From the NCBI GenBank assembly GCA_963697365.1, contig CAVONT010000001.1:65034-129033 (forward strand): 64,000 bases of DNA, read 5' to 3'. The notes under the pieces were generated by a model. It was given only the letters and a program-made list of their open reading frames with translations, was not told where the DNA came from and did no database searches. The stretch is from CAIXZV01 sp963697365. Its GTDB lineage: Bacteria > Chloroflexota > Limnocylindria > Limnocylindrales > CSP1-4. The position numbers were made by a program, and so were the translations under genes. Shown piece after piece: positions 9,298 to 18,857 of the stretch. The number at the start of each line of letters is the position of its first letter. Position 1 is the first letter of the stretch.

Positions 9298-12200
9298 TCA
9301 GGCCGCGCTGACCTCCGCGTAGTCGGCCGCGTCGTCGGTCCGGGTCCGCCGTGCCGCCCGGCTGGCGACGCCGGCGAGCGTCACCAGCAGGCCCACGACC
9401 AGGAACGCCGTCAGCGCGAACGCGTCGATCATGGGTGCCGAGCCCGCGCCCGTGATGGCCCCGCGGAAGGCGTCCACCGCGTAGCTCATCGGCAGGAGCG
9501 GGTGCAGGGCTGCGATTGGGCCCGGGGTCACCGCGACCGGGAAGCCCAGGGCCGCCGCCTGCAGGACCAGGAGCAGCAGCGCGACGAGCCAGCCCCGCGA
9601 TCCGAACAGCGCCACGAGCGCCTGCACGACCGCGGTGAAGGTGAGCGTGGCCAGGACCGCGAAGAACACGAGCTGCGGCAGGCTGGCGACCGCCAGGCCT
9701 AGGAACAGCACCATGCCGGCCACCATCAGCAGCGAGGCGGCAATCCCGACCGCCGCAGACGCACCGAAGCCGAGGAGCACGCCCCGGATCCAGCGCCGCT
9801 CGCCGGTGGCCCAGACCGCCGGCAGCAGGAGGAATGCCCCCATCACGCCCAGCCACGCGGCGAGGGCCATGAGGAACGGCGCCAGCCCGTCCTGGAGCCC
9901 GCCGACGCCGTTGATGCGCGTGGCCGCCACGGCGATGGGATCTGCCGCGAGAGCCGAGAGCTTCGTGCGCTGCTCGGTCCCGTAGGAGCCGACCCCGGAG
10001 GCCGAGGCGTCGAGGTCGTCGGCGAGGGCCGCGGCATCGTCCGAGATGGTGTTCCCGCTCTCCGCGATGCCGGCAGCCTGTGCCTCCACGAGGCGCCCCG
10101 CCTCGAGGGCGAGGTCGCCGGCCTCGGTGAGCTGGTCGAGGCCACCCATGTTCGACGCGACGCCATCGGCCAGGGTCTGCGCGCCGTCGGCGGCCTTGCC
10201 CGCGCCCGAGGCCAGCGCCTTGGAGCCGGCCGCAAGCTTGTCGAGGCCGTCAGCAAGCTCCGATGCGCCCGTGGCGACGCCCGAGGTGCCGGTGGACAGC
10301 TGCGAGATGCCGCTGGCGAGTGCCGGCGCGTTCTTCGCGAACTCGCTGACGCCGGCGGCGTACTGGTCCATGCCGCTGGCGAGATCATTCGCACCTGCGC
10401 GCAGACCCTTTGCGTACTCCACGGCGCCCGCGACCATGGCGTCGAGGTTGGCCGCGTAGGTCTTGACCTCGCCCGTGGCGGTCTTCGTCCCCTGTGCCAG
10501 CTGCGCCGTCCCGTCCGTCATCGCAGCGACGGTCCCGGTCGATGTCGAGAGTGACGTCGCATCACCCTGCAGGCCCGCGATGCCCTGGCAGACCGGATCG
10601 GCTGCGCCGTATGTGGCCTCGCACTGCGCTGAAACAGCGGCGATGTCACCCGCGAGCGCCTGTGCGTCGCCTCCGGCGTCGCTCGCGGCCTGTGACGTTG
10701 CGGAAGCGGAGCTCGCGGTGTCGCCTGCGAGCGAAGCCGCCTGCGTCGCGCCGGACTTCACGCCACCCGCAAGCGTGGCGGCGGTTGTGAGGCCGGGCCA
10801 GGGCGGCGTGGTCGCGGGGTCGCCGTTGATGTAGGCGTCGATGCCGTCGGCGAGCCCGTGCGCGCCCCTTGCCAGCTGCTCGGCGCCCGTGGCCATCTGG
10901 TCCACCTGGGCCGGCAGCGACGACGTCTGGGTCGCGAGCTGGTCGGCTCCGTCCGCCACCTTGGTGGCGCCGTCAGCGAGCTTCTGGGCCCCGGTGGCTG
11001 CCGCCTTCGTCCCCTTCGCGAGCTCCTTCTGGCCGCCGGCAACCTTGGTCACGCCGTCAGCCAGGGCCGCCGTGCCGTCCACGAGCTCGGTGATGCCGCT
11101 GGTGTCGGACGTGCCGTCCACGAGCTCCTGGAGACCGTTCACCAGCTGCCCGGCGAACACCTCGACGCCCGATGCGTCGCCGGCCAGGTTCGATGACGAG
11201 TCCGCGAGCTCCGAGGCGGTTCCCGACGCACGGCTGAGCCGGGCCTGGGCATCGGTGACCGCGAGCAGGACGTCGTCGACATAGGACGCGGTCACGCCCT
11301 GCGCGGTGGTCGTGGCGATGGCGGCCGACACGGCTCGCGCGACGGTGCCCAGGGCGTATCCCGAGGCGTCATCGGTGAGGATGCCCAGCGACGCCTGTGG
11401 GGCACTGCCGGTGGTGTCGGAACGCAGGGCGGCGACCGTCCGAGAGAACTCGGCGGGGATGGTGAGCACGGCGGCGTAGGTGCCGTCCGTGAGACCGGCC
11501 TCGGCTGCGGTGGCATCGGCCTCGACCCACGCGAAGCCCTCGCCGTCGCCGGGCGCCAGCAGGGTGGCCGTGAGGTCGTCGCCCAGCGCGAGCATCGTCT
11601 CGGTGCCGCCCGGCAGGGTCATCGTGCCGCCCTCATCGAGGTTGACGACGGCCGCCTGGACGGAGCCCATGCGGTCGAGCGCCCCGCCCAGCGACCAGGT
11701 CAGCAACCCGGCCACGGTCAGCGGCACCAGGATGACGAGCGCGAGACCCACCGCGAGGCGGCGACGCGAGGCACGCCGGGCGTGCTCGGTGCCATGGGCC
11801 CTCTCGGTGCCCGCGACGTCTCCGGCCACGAGGACTCCACCGGCGGAGGACGGGGAGGCGGCGAGCGCGACACCGGCGGCCGCAGCGACCGGGACCGAGG
11901 CACTCACTCCAACCGGGACCGGAGCGCCAGCGCCGACCGGGACCGGGACGGAACCCCCGACCGGCACCGGCACCGGGATCGGATCCATGCCCGGAATGTG
12001 GTGGACCATCCGCGTCGGCCACCAGGCCCAGTCGCCCACGAGCGATGTGATCGCGGGCACCAGGATCGAGCGCACCAGGAACGTGTCGATCAGCACGCCG
12101 ATCGCGACCGCGATCCCAACCTGGAACAGGATGGTGAGTGGCGCCGTGGCCATCGACCCGAAGGTGCCGGCGAGGATGAGGCCGGCCGACGTGATGACCG

Positions 12201-14904
12201 CGCCCGTGTGCCCGGATGCGACCCGGACCGCGTCGCGCATCGAGCGGGTCTCCGCTTCCTCGCGGACCCGGTGCATCAGGAAGATGTTGTAGTCCGACCC
12301 GAGCGCGACGAGCAGCACGAACACCATCAGCGGCAGGTACGGGCTGATCCCGGGCTGGCCCATCACCTCCTGGAAGATGAAGGCGGAGAGGCCGATGGTG
12401 GAGGCGTACGACAGGATCACCGTCCCCACCAGGTACAGCGGGGCGACGATCGCGCGCAGCAGCAGCATGAGCACCACCAGCACGCCGAGCACCGTGATCA
12501 CGCCGACCTTCACGAAGTCCTTGGCGAGCGTGTCGTTGACATCGGTGAACTGGGCGATCGGGCCGCCGACGTGCGCGATGGCCGTGGAACCGAAGTCCTT
12601 CTGGTGGTCCTCCATGACCGCGCGGACGTCCTTCACGACCTGGAACGCCCCGCCCGAGTACGGCGAGCTCGATGAGGTCAGGTAGAAGCGGGTGGCGGTC
12701 CTGCCCTCGGACACGAAGGCGTCGATCGCGTCCTGGAGCTTCTCGGCGTCCTCGCCGGTGAGCGAGGTGGGGATGTAGAAGTCGTCCGGGCGGCCGGTGA
12801 ACGCGGCCGCGAGGGCGGAGAACTCGTCCGGCAGCGCGTTGAAGGTGTCCTCGGCCTCCTTCTTGAGCTCCTTGGCGGCCGTGGTCCCGGCAAGGCTCTC
12901 GGGCGTGAGCGTCGCGTCCGGGTTCGTCGCCGCGAAGTGGTCCGCGAGCGCGTCGAACGCGTCGGCGAGAGCCAGGGCTGCGCCGATCGACGCGTCCTGC
13001 TCCAGGTCGCGGGCAGCCTTGACACCGTCCTTCCAGGCGTCGAGCTCCTTCACCGCGGGGAAGGCGGCGCCAAGCTCCGCGAGGTAGTCGCTCATGAGCG
13101 TCGAGTCGTCGTCGCCCGTGTCCTCGCCGCTGGACGTGGCGGCGTTCGCCGGATCCGTGATCGAGGTCGAGAGGGTGCGCAGCTGGGTGGTCAGGACCGC
13201 CTGGTCCTGGACCCGGGCCACGATGTCGAGGGCGTGCTCGAGGCCTGCCCTGGCATCGCGCATGGCCTGGCCTGCGGCGACATCCGGGAAGGCGACGGCG
13301 AGGCCGTTGATGTAGTCGAGCGCCTGGTTGAGCCCGTCTTCGACCTCGCCGTCGAGAAGGCTCGCGCTGTCGGTCTCCTGCGTGGCGCCGTCGTCCCCCT
13401 TGAACCCGTCGGCGATCTCGCCCAGCGTGGCGGACGGGCGGAAGCCATCGGGCACCGTCGTGTCCCCGTCGGGCGTGATGAGGCTCGTGGTCGTCGCGAC
13501 CCCGGCATCCTCCTGGAGGGCGACCATCAGCCCGTGGAGCCGGGCGAGCTGCACGGGTGCCAGCATGTCACCGTCGTCGCCGAGATCCACGAGGCCTGTC
13601 GACTGGACGAGCTTGTCCTCGCCCAGGTGCTCGCCGATCTGCTCGTAGCCGATGCGGGAGTCCGCGCTCTTCGGAAGGTCCGCGATCACGTCGAAGTTGG
13701 ACTCCGCCTGCGGCAGGTAGAGCGCCGGCACGATGAGGATCACGAGGAGTGCCGCGGTCCACGGGACCGGGCGCCTCGACACGGCGGCCGCGAGGGCCGC
13801 GAAGAAGCCGCGCGGCTCGCCCTCGTGCTTCTCCCGCGTGTGGAGCGGCCAGAACAGGTAGTGGCCGAAGATCGAGAGCAGGGCAGGGGACAGGGTGAGG
13901 GCGGCGACGAGCGTCACGGCGATCGCGATCGCGATGCCGGGGCCCATCGAGGCGATCATCTTGAAGTCGCCGACGCCCATCGCGAGCATGCCCACGATGA
14001 CCGTGCCCGCGGACGCCGTGATGACGGCGCCGATGCGCTTGACCGTGGTCGTCGCGGCCTCGTGCCAGTCGCCGTCGTGGGAGACTTCCTCGCGGTAGCG
14101 GCTGATGAGGAAGATCGCGTAGTCGGTCCCGACGCCGAACACCATGACGACGAGGAAGGTCGCGAGCGTCGAGCTGACCGACCAGCCGGCCTGGGCGAGG
14201 TAGCCGAGGATCCCGGTGGACACCACGTACGAGGCGCCGATGGTGACGAGCGGGATGAGCGCTGCCAGCGGGGCGCGGTAGATCGCGAGCAGGACGAAGA
14301 TGACGAGGAAGACGGTGATGATCGTGGTGCTGTCGGTGCCCGTCTGGACGGCCTCGAGGTAGTCGGAGCTGATGGCAGCGGCACCGCTGACGTGGGTGTC
14401 GAGGCCGTCGGGCGCGCTGGCGGCGATGTGCTCGCGGAGCTGCTCGGTGACGACCTTGGCCGCGTCACCTGCCTCGGCGACGTCGAGGTTGATGACGAAC
14501 AGCTCGAAGGTGCCGTCCTCCGCACGGAACAGCTCCTCCAGCTCAGGGCGCGAGTCGGCGGTCTCGAAGTCCGAGGCGGCGGTCCGGAGCTCCTCGGGGG
14601 CCTCGTCGCTGAGGACCCAGGCGCCGAGATCGTCACGCCATGTCCGGTCCTCCTCGGTCAGTCCAGCCGGGCGGTCCATCGTGATGGTGGCCGACGACGA
14701 GGACGTGCTGCCGGGGAATGCGCGCTCGAGCGCGTCCTTCGCAACGCGGGAGGGGGCGTTCTCCGGCAGGAACGTGGTCTGGTCCGTCGCGCCGGAGCCC
14801 GCCAGGCTGGGCGCCATCGTGGCCATGAAGACCGCCACGGCGATCCAGGCGAGAAGGATCAGGAAGCGGAACCGGAAGGTCGCGGAGCCGAGGCGCTCGA
14901 ACAT
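9298..14904 (-). CDS. Giant MMPL (RND) transporter fused to a YhgE/Pip-type membrane protein
   Basis: A single uninterrupted 1868-residue frame. Residues 1-970 form a complete MMPL exporter: start MFERLGSATFRFRFLILLAW, periplasmic domain, and two proton-relay helices GVGTDYAIFLISRYREE and ALGSDYNIFLMHRVREE. Residues 970-1040 are a Val-Pro/Ala-rich linker. From about 1055 a YhgE/Pip-type protein follows: one TM, AVVNLDEGG, a long periplasmic region of LADGxxxLAxG repeats predicted as extended helix, then about six TMs (1675-1858). MMPL proteins export lipids or hydrophobic compounds; YhgE proteins are ABC-2-like and often adjacent. Divergent TetR and its operator suggest effector-induced expression. 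Confidence 0.9.
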   Translation of the reverse strand: MFERLGSATFRFRFLILLAWIAVAVFMATMAPSLAGSGATDQTTFLPENAPSRVAKDALERAFPGSTSSSSATITMDRPAGLTEEDRTWRDDLGAWVLSDEAPEELRTAASDFETADSRPELEELFRAEDGTFELFVINLDVAEAGDAAKVVTEQLREHIAASAPDGLDTHVSGAAAISSDYLEAVQTGTDSTTIITVFLVIFVLLAIYRAPLAALIPLVTIGASYVVSTGILGYLAQAGWSVSSTLATFLVVMVFGVGTDYAIFLISRYREEVSHDGDWHEAATTTVKRIGAVITASAGTVIVGMLAMGVGDFKMIASMGPGIAIAIAVTLVAALTLSPALLSIFGHYLFWPLHTREKHEGEPRGFFAALAAAVSRRPVPWTAALLVILIVPALYLPQAESNFDVIADLPKSADSRIGYEQIGEHLGEDKLVQSTGLVDLGDDGDMLAPVQLARLHGLMVALQEDAGVATTTSLITPDGDTTVPDGFRPSATLGEIADGFKGDDGATQETDSASLLDGEVEDGLNQALDYINGLAVAFPDVAAGQAMRDARAGLEHALDIVARVQDQAVLTTQLRTLSTSITDPANAATSSGEDTGDDDSTLMSDYLAELGAAFPAVKELDAWKDGVKAARDLEQDASIGAALALADAFDALADHFAATNPDATLTPESLAGTTAAKELKKEAEDTFNALPDEFSALAAAFTGRPDDFYIPTSLTGEDAEKLQDAIDAFVSEGRTATRFYLTSSSSPYSGGAFQVVKDVRAVMEDHQKDFGSTAIAHVGGPIAQFTDVNDTLAKDFVKVGVITVLGVLVVLMLLLRAIVAPLYLVGTVILSYASTIGLSAFIFQEVMGQPGISPYLPLMVFVLLVALGSDYNIFLMHRVREEAETRSMRDAVRVASGHTGAVITSAGLILAGTFGSMATAPLTILFQVGIAVAIGVLIDTFLVRSILVPAITSLVGDWAWWPTRMVHHIPGMDPIPVPVPVGGSVPVPVGAGAPVPVGVSASVPVAAAAGVALAASPSSAGGVLVAGDVAGTERAHGTEHARRASRRRLAVGLALVILVPLTVAGLLTWSLGGALDRMGSVQAAVVNLDEGGTMTLPGGTETMLALGDDLTATLLAPGDGEGFAWVEADATAAEAGLTDGTYAAVLTIPAEFSRTVAALRSDTTGSAPQASLGILTDDASGYALGTVARAVSAAIATTTAQGVTASYVDDVLLAVTDAQARLSRASGTASELADSSSNLAGDASGVEVFAGQLVNGLQELVDGTSDTSGITELVDGTAALADGVTKVAGGQKELAKGTKAAATGAQKLADGATKVADGADQLATQTSSLPAQVDQMATGAEQLARGAHGLADGIDAYINGDPATTPPWPGLTTAATLAGGVKSGATQAASLAGDTASSASATSQAASDAGGDAQALAGDIAAVSAQCEATYGAADPVCQGIAGLQGDATSLSTSTGTVAAMTDGTAQLAQGTKTATGEVKTYAANLDAMVAGAVEYAKGLRAGANDLASGMDQYAAGVSEFAKNAPALASGISQLSTGTSGVATGASELADGLDKLAAGSKALASGAGKAADGAQTLADGVASNMGGLDQLTEAGDLALEAGRLVEAQAAGIAESGNTISDDAAALADDLDASASGVGSYGTEQRTKLSALAADPIAVAATRINGVGGLQDGLAPFLMALAAWLGVMGAFLLLPAVWATGERRWIRGVLLGFGASAAVGIAASLLMVAGMVLFLGLAVASLPQLVFFAVLATLTFTAVVQALVALFGSRGWLVALLLLVLQAAALGFPVAVTPGPIAALHPLLPMSYAVDAFRGAITGAGSAPMIDAFALTAFLVVGLLVTLAGVASRAARRTRTDDAADYAEVSAA

Positions 14905-15023
14905 GGGACGGTGGTGCCTCCCCGGGCCGCGCGGTGGGTGCGCCGGCGCCGGTCGCTATGGGCGCGGCGGGGGCCGCGGGTCGAAGTGGCGTCAGGGGTT
15001 GCAGCGGTGTGCCGCGCCGGGTA

Positions 15024-15074
15024 GGATACGTCCGCGTATCCGATACGTCAATGTATCGGATACAGATCTGTATC
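15024..15074. promoter_or_regulatory. Nested palindromic TetR operator between exporter and regulator
   Basis: Three overlapping dyads built from GGATAC/GTATCC half-sites: GGATACG-4-CGTATCC (15024-15041), a perfect 11-bp inverted repeat GTATCCGATAC-6-GTATCGGATAC (15036-15063) and the perfect palindrome GATACAGATCTGTATC (15059-15074). It lies 16 bp before the tetR ATG and about 120 bp before the exporter start. The AT-rich palindromes may overlap -10 boxes for both directions. Confidence 0.8.
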
Positions 15075-15089
15075 GAAGGAGTCTGCAGG

Positions 15090-16396
15090 ATGGGACGCGA
15101 GCCGCGGCCTGGCGACTGGGCGGCCTGGATGGGCACGCCCGCGCCCACGGCTGGTGTCGCGCCCACGGCTGGGTCCGCCGCTGCGCGCCCGCTGTCGCGC
15201 CCGCTGTCGCGCCCACGGCTGGTGTCGCGCCCACGGCTGGTGTCGCGCCCGCTGCCGCGCCCGCCCTGTCAGTCCCCTCCGCAGCTCCGGATGCCGTGGG
15301 CCACACCCACATCGCGGAGCCTGTCGCGCAGCGCCTTGATCCCGACGATGGCCATAGCACCAGCGTCCATCGCTCGGTTCGTCGCGAGGCCACGCGCCAG
15401 CGGGTGCTGGACGCGGCACGCGAGGTCTTCGCCGAGCGTGGCGTCATGGGCGGCAGCGTCGAGGACATCTGCGAGAGGGCGGGCTTCACGCGCGGGGCGT
15501 TCTACTCCAACTTCGCCGACAAGGACGATGTCGTCAGTGCGCTCGTGGAACGTGAGCAGGCCCGCCTGATCGAGCACCTGGACGCCGCCCTGGTGGAGGT
15601 CACGCCCGAGATCGCGGGTGCCGATGACCAGCTGCCGGCAGTCGTCGCCTCGATCGTTGACCGGGTGCTGCGGACCATCCCGGTCGACCGGACGATGATG
15701 CTCGTCCAGACGGAGCTGGAGATCCACGCCATCCGGCGGCCGGACATGTCGCGCCAGCTCCTGGATGTCAACCTCCGGTTCCGCGAGCGGCTCGGATCGT
15801 TCATCGTGGACGCGGTGGGACGCGCCGGCCGGGAGCTCACCGTGGACCCGGTCGATGTGGTGGACACCATGACCGCCCTCGCCGAGCGCAGCATCCGGCG
15901 GGCGCTCCTCGCGGGCGGTGACGCCGATCCGGACGACTCGCGAGCGCGTGCTGCCCGGCGCGCTGCTCGCCCTAGCGCGCCGCTCGATCGGCAGGCTGAT
16001 CGGGCCGCGCCGATCGAGCCCGCGGTCCGTCTCCGCATCCCGTCCCGCCCGCGACCCCTCTGGGCCGGCTGCATCGAACCCGCCGGCTGGAATCGAATCC
16101 GTGCGGGACCTGCCCGCTGCTCGAACAGGGCGCCGGCGGGAATCGGGCCGCCGCAGGACCCCGTTCGACCGCCAGGCGGGAATCGATGGCTGGTGGCGGC
16201 CCGCAGGAGCCTCGGCGGCCCGAGGGGACGTGCGGCGCCCGGTCGGACGGCCGCGCGGGGACACGGTCAGGCTTCGGCGCGGGCTGGCCGGGCTGCTCGG
16301 GACCGATGCGGTAGGGCCGCATCATCTCGTTGTCCTCGTGCTCGAGGATGTGGCAGTGCCAGACGTACTGGCCAGCCTGCGCGAAGGTGGCCCTGA
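15090..16396 (+). CDS. TetR-family transcriptional regulator (frameshifted; C-terminal end uncertain)
   Basis: AAGGAG eight bases upstream selects ATG 15090 (MGREPRPGDWAAWMG). After about 25 codons the frame slips in a repetitive PTAGVAP-coding stretch (15165-15180, one base missing), and continues as APAVAPTAGVAP to the HTH: RQRVLDAAREVFAERGVMGGSVEDICERAGFTRGAFYSNFADKDD (helices 1-3 plus the YxxFxxKxx signature). A ligand domain follows to about residue 290 (AERSIRRALLAGGDADPDD, near 15945). The last 150 codons to 16396 are Arg/Pro-rich, match no TetR protein and overlap the opposing oxidase, so the true stop is probably near 15975 after another slip. It probably represses the divergent exporter. 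Confidence 0.75.
15125..15262 (+). repeat. Low-complexity tandem repeats in the TetR N-terminal extension
   Basis: GTCGCGCCCACGGCTG and GTCGCGCCCGCT units recur about six times, encoding PTAGVAP/APAVAP. The TetR reading frame is lost inside this block, so copy number or base count here is doubtful. Confidence 0.6.
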
Positions 16397-18075
16397 TCCG
16401 CGTGACCTCTCCGGGGTACGCGAGGACCGTGTCCTTGCGGCCGGCCTCCCACGCCTCCGGCGGACGCACGTCGCCGGTCGGCACGACGGGCAGCGCCACG
16501 TCCTCCCCGTCCGTCCGCAGCGTCCCTCGCGGTCGACGACCTCGAACTTCGACCTCGTGGATGTGGATGGGGTGCGCGTCGGCGGTGGTGTTGTAGATCT
16601 CCCAGATCTCGGTGTCGCCCACGTCGGGGTCCTCGGTGACTGAGGTGGTCCCAGCGAGCGCTCGCGGAGGCCAGCCCCGCCATCCGACGGTGCCGAGCTC
16701 GGCCTCGGCGGGTCCCTCGACCTCCTCGCCGTCGCGCATCCGCGGCCCAGCGCCCATCATCTCGACCGAGCGCAGACGTCGCGTGTCCGCGTCGGCTCGG
16801 GGACGCGGGCTCGATGGCGGGGAGCCGCAGATGGCGCGGGCGGCGTCGTCGAGGTCCATCGCCGTCGCCGGGACGACCGGAACTGGAGGACCTGACCCGT
16901 CGTGCGCGGGTCCGCCGGCTCGAAATCCTCACCGGGCACACCGCCCCCGAACGGATCGTCCGGGCCGAGGTTGCGCAGGACATGCTCGCCCGAGGGGGAC
17001 GTGCGCGAAGTCGACGATCAGGTCGGCACGCTCGGCGGGACCGAGGAGGACCCGCCCCAGATACTCGCTCGACAGGTCGACCGGTCGCGGGAGGAAGCCG
17101 CCCTCGTTGCCGATCTGCCACGACCTCCGAGGGCCGGGATCGCGGCGAAGTCGAGGATCAGGGCGCGCGACTGGCAGCCGTTCAGGACGCGGAAGCGGTA
17201 ACGGCGCTGCTCGACCTCGAGATACGGCCACGTCGTGCCGTTGACGATGAGCGTATCGCCGAAGAACTCCGGGTTCCAGATCGGCGAGATGCCCGCCGTG
17301 GTCGCCGCCCTGCTCGCTCGGGCAGATACGGCCCCACGATGCCGTCGAACTCGGCGCGGCTCCGAGGATAGCGCAGCGAACCATCGGCGTCGAACGAGCG
17401 GTCCTGGATCGCAAGGGCGATCTCGCGGTAGCGGCTCGGCGAGGCGGGAACGGATCGCCCGGTGCGGGAGCGGGTCCAGGCAGGACGGCGGGCGTCCCGT
17501 CCCGGTCGTCGAGCACGGCGTCCGACGGCGCCACCGCGGACGATGAAGAACCCCGCCGGGCCGGCATAGACGTTGAGGCGCGTCATCCCGAGCGTGTGGT
17601 CGTGGTACCAGTTGGTCGCCGCCCGCTCCGGTGTTCGGGTACTGCTGGATGCGCGAAGCCCGGACTCCCACTCGACGCCGAACCTCGCTGCTTCGCCTTG
17701 CCTGCGAAGAAGTCATACCAGGTCCCCTCGGTCGCGTAGCCGGCTGGGGATGTCGCGCGCGTCGGGCAGGTACCACGCCTCGGGGTAGCCGTCGCTCTCG
17801 TCGCCCACGCCCGACCGCGCCGTGCACGTGGGACGACCATCGGGACCGGACCCGAGTAGGGGCCGGTGTCGTCGTCGAACTAGGACGGCGTGGTGTCGCG
17901 TCCGGCGATGCCCCCACCCGGGTTGGCCCAGTGCAGCGTCGGGATCGACCGGGAAGGAGGTGCGGGAGGATAGTGCCCGTTCTCGTCGACGAGCTCGTTG
18001 ACCCACTTCACGCGCACGGGACGTCCGGCGATCGCCTCGATGGTGAGTGCAGGCGCAAGGGGCCAGCCGCGTCAT
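16267..18075 (-). pseudogene. Multicopper oxidase (CotA-like), multiply frameshifted
   Basis: Pieces in successive frames reconstruct a three-domain laccase of the CotA/phenoxazinone-synthase branch: ALTIEAIAGRPVRVKWVNELVDENGHY (18050-17970), ESDGYPEAWYLPDARDIP, YATEGTWYDFFAGKAKQR, NWYHDHTLGMTRLNVYAGPAGFFIVR, NGTTWPYLEVEQRRYRFRVLNGCQSR, DAHPIHIHEVEV, and WHCHILEHEDNEMM (type 1/2/3 copper ligands). At least six frame changes occur between 18000 and 16270. The N-terminal 40-60 residues expected in the family are not found before the terminator-like hairpin at 18132. It may be a decayed gene or a stretch of bad sequence; both are possible because neighbouring genes carry single indels. Confidence 0.7.
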
Positions 18076-18131
18076 CGAATTGCAAGGAATGCCCGTGCAA
18101 TCTACGGGCACCTCCTCCTCCCTCCGCCGAG

Positions 18132-18160
18132 GGCCCGGGCCACCAGCCCGGGCCTTTCGG
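18132..18160. terminator. GC-rich terminator-like hairpin
   Basis: GGCCCGGGC (18132-18140), loop CACCA, GCCCGGGCC (18146-18154), then TTTCGG on the plus strand. It separates the kinase gene (ends 18190, minus) from the multicopper oxidase remnant. The T tail is short and lies on the plus side, so direction is ambiguous. Confidence 0.55.
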
Positions 18161-18189
18161 TGTTCAGGCCGGGCCCCGCCAGCCCTGGA

Positions 18190-18738
18190 TCAGCTCCCCG
18201 ACCCGATGCCCGCCGTTTCGAGGATCGCGGCCACCGTGGCCTCCGGGGTGAGTTCCGACGTGTCGATCACGGTCCAGCCCTCGGATGGGAGCCGGTCCAG
18301 GACCGACCCGATCACCGCAGCGGAGTGCGCGATCGCCCCTTCGATGTGGTCGCTCTCTGGGCCTGGCGAGCGCATCCGATTCCGCGCCAGCGCCACCTCG
18401 TGCGGAGCGTGCAGCAGCACGCCGTGCACGTCGGGCCGGCGCATGACATCGCGGTACTCGGCGGCATGTTCCGGGTCCCAGAAGTCGTCCAGCACCACCG
18501 CGAATCCGTTCCCGGCGTAGTGCGCAGCGACGGCGAGCGCCGCCTCCCGGCCGAGCCTGACCTGGCGGCTGATCTCGTCCGTCCACGGGAGACCGGGCAG
18601 GGCGAGGCCGCCGCGGACCATGTGGCGGATGTCGTCAACCGGCACGTGGATGCTCCGGGGGAGGGCATCGGCGAGCAGCCGGGAGGTCGTGGTCTTGCCG
18701 ACGGCCGGGCCGCCGAGGACGAGGAAGGTCGGTTCCAT
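18190..18738 (-). CDS. P-loop kinase/AAA-type NTPase
   Basis: 182 residues. Walker A GGPAVGKTTTS at residues 9-19; a lid-like region with VDDIRHMVRGG and LDDFWDPEHAAEYR (Walker B-like Asp pair) resembles small-molecule kinases of the zeta-toxin/chloramphenicol phosphotransferase type. ATG 18738 begins MEPTFLVLGG, the natural start of the first beta strand. The substrate is unknown. It stands alone, divergent from the DUF2461 gene 120 bp away. Confidence 0.8.
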   Translation of the reverse strand: MEPTFLVLGGPAVGKTTTSRLLADALPRSIHVPVDDIRHMVRGGLALPGLPWTDEISRQVRLGREAALAVAAHYAGNGFAVVLDDFWDPEHAAEYRDVMRRPDVHGVLLHAPHEVALARNRMRSPGPESDHIEGAIAHSAAVIGSVLDRLPSEGWTVIDTSELTPEATVAAILETAGIGSGS

Positions 18739-18857
18739 TCGGGGAGCATGGCAGAGGTTGTCCACAGCCGGGCATCGAGCGCTGTCGTGCGAGCGCATGG
18801 CCACGTGGTAGCGTCCGCGCCACGCCGCCGCCATCCGCCGCCTCCCGGGAGCACCCT

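Noticed and set aside
12678..13025. Short Arg/Pro-rich minus frame inside the exporter
   Set aside because: Shadow of MMPL coding in another frame.
12937..15024. 695-residue plus-strand frame opposite the exporter
   Set aside because: Asp/Arg/His-rich shadow of the intact MMPL frame; no start signal or domain.
14372..15089. Extending TetR upstream to 14372
   Set aside because: This would run inside the exporter coding region and across the operator; ATG 15090 has a ribosome site.
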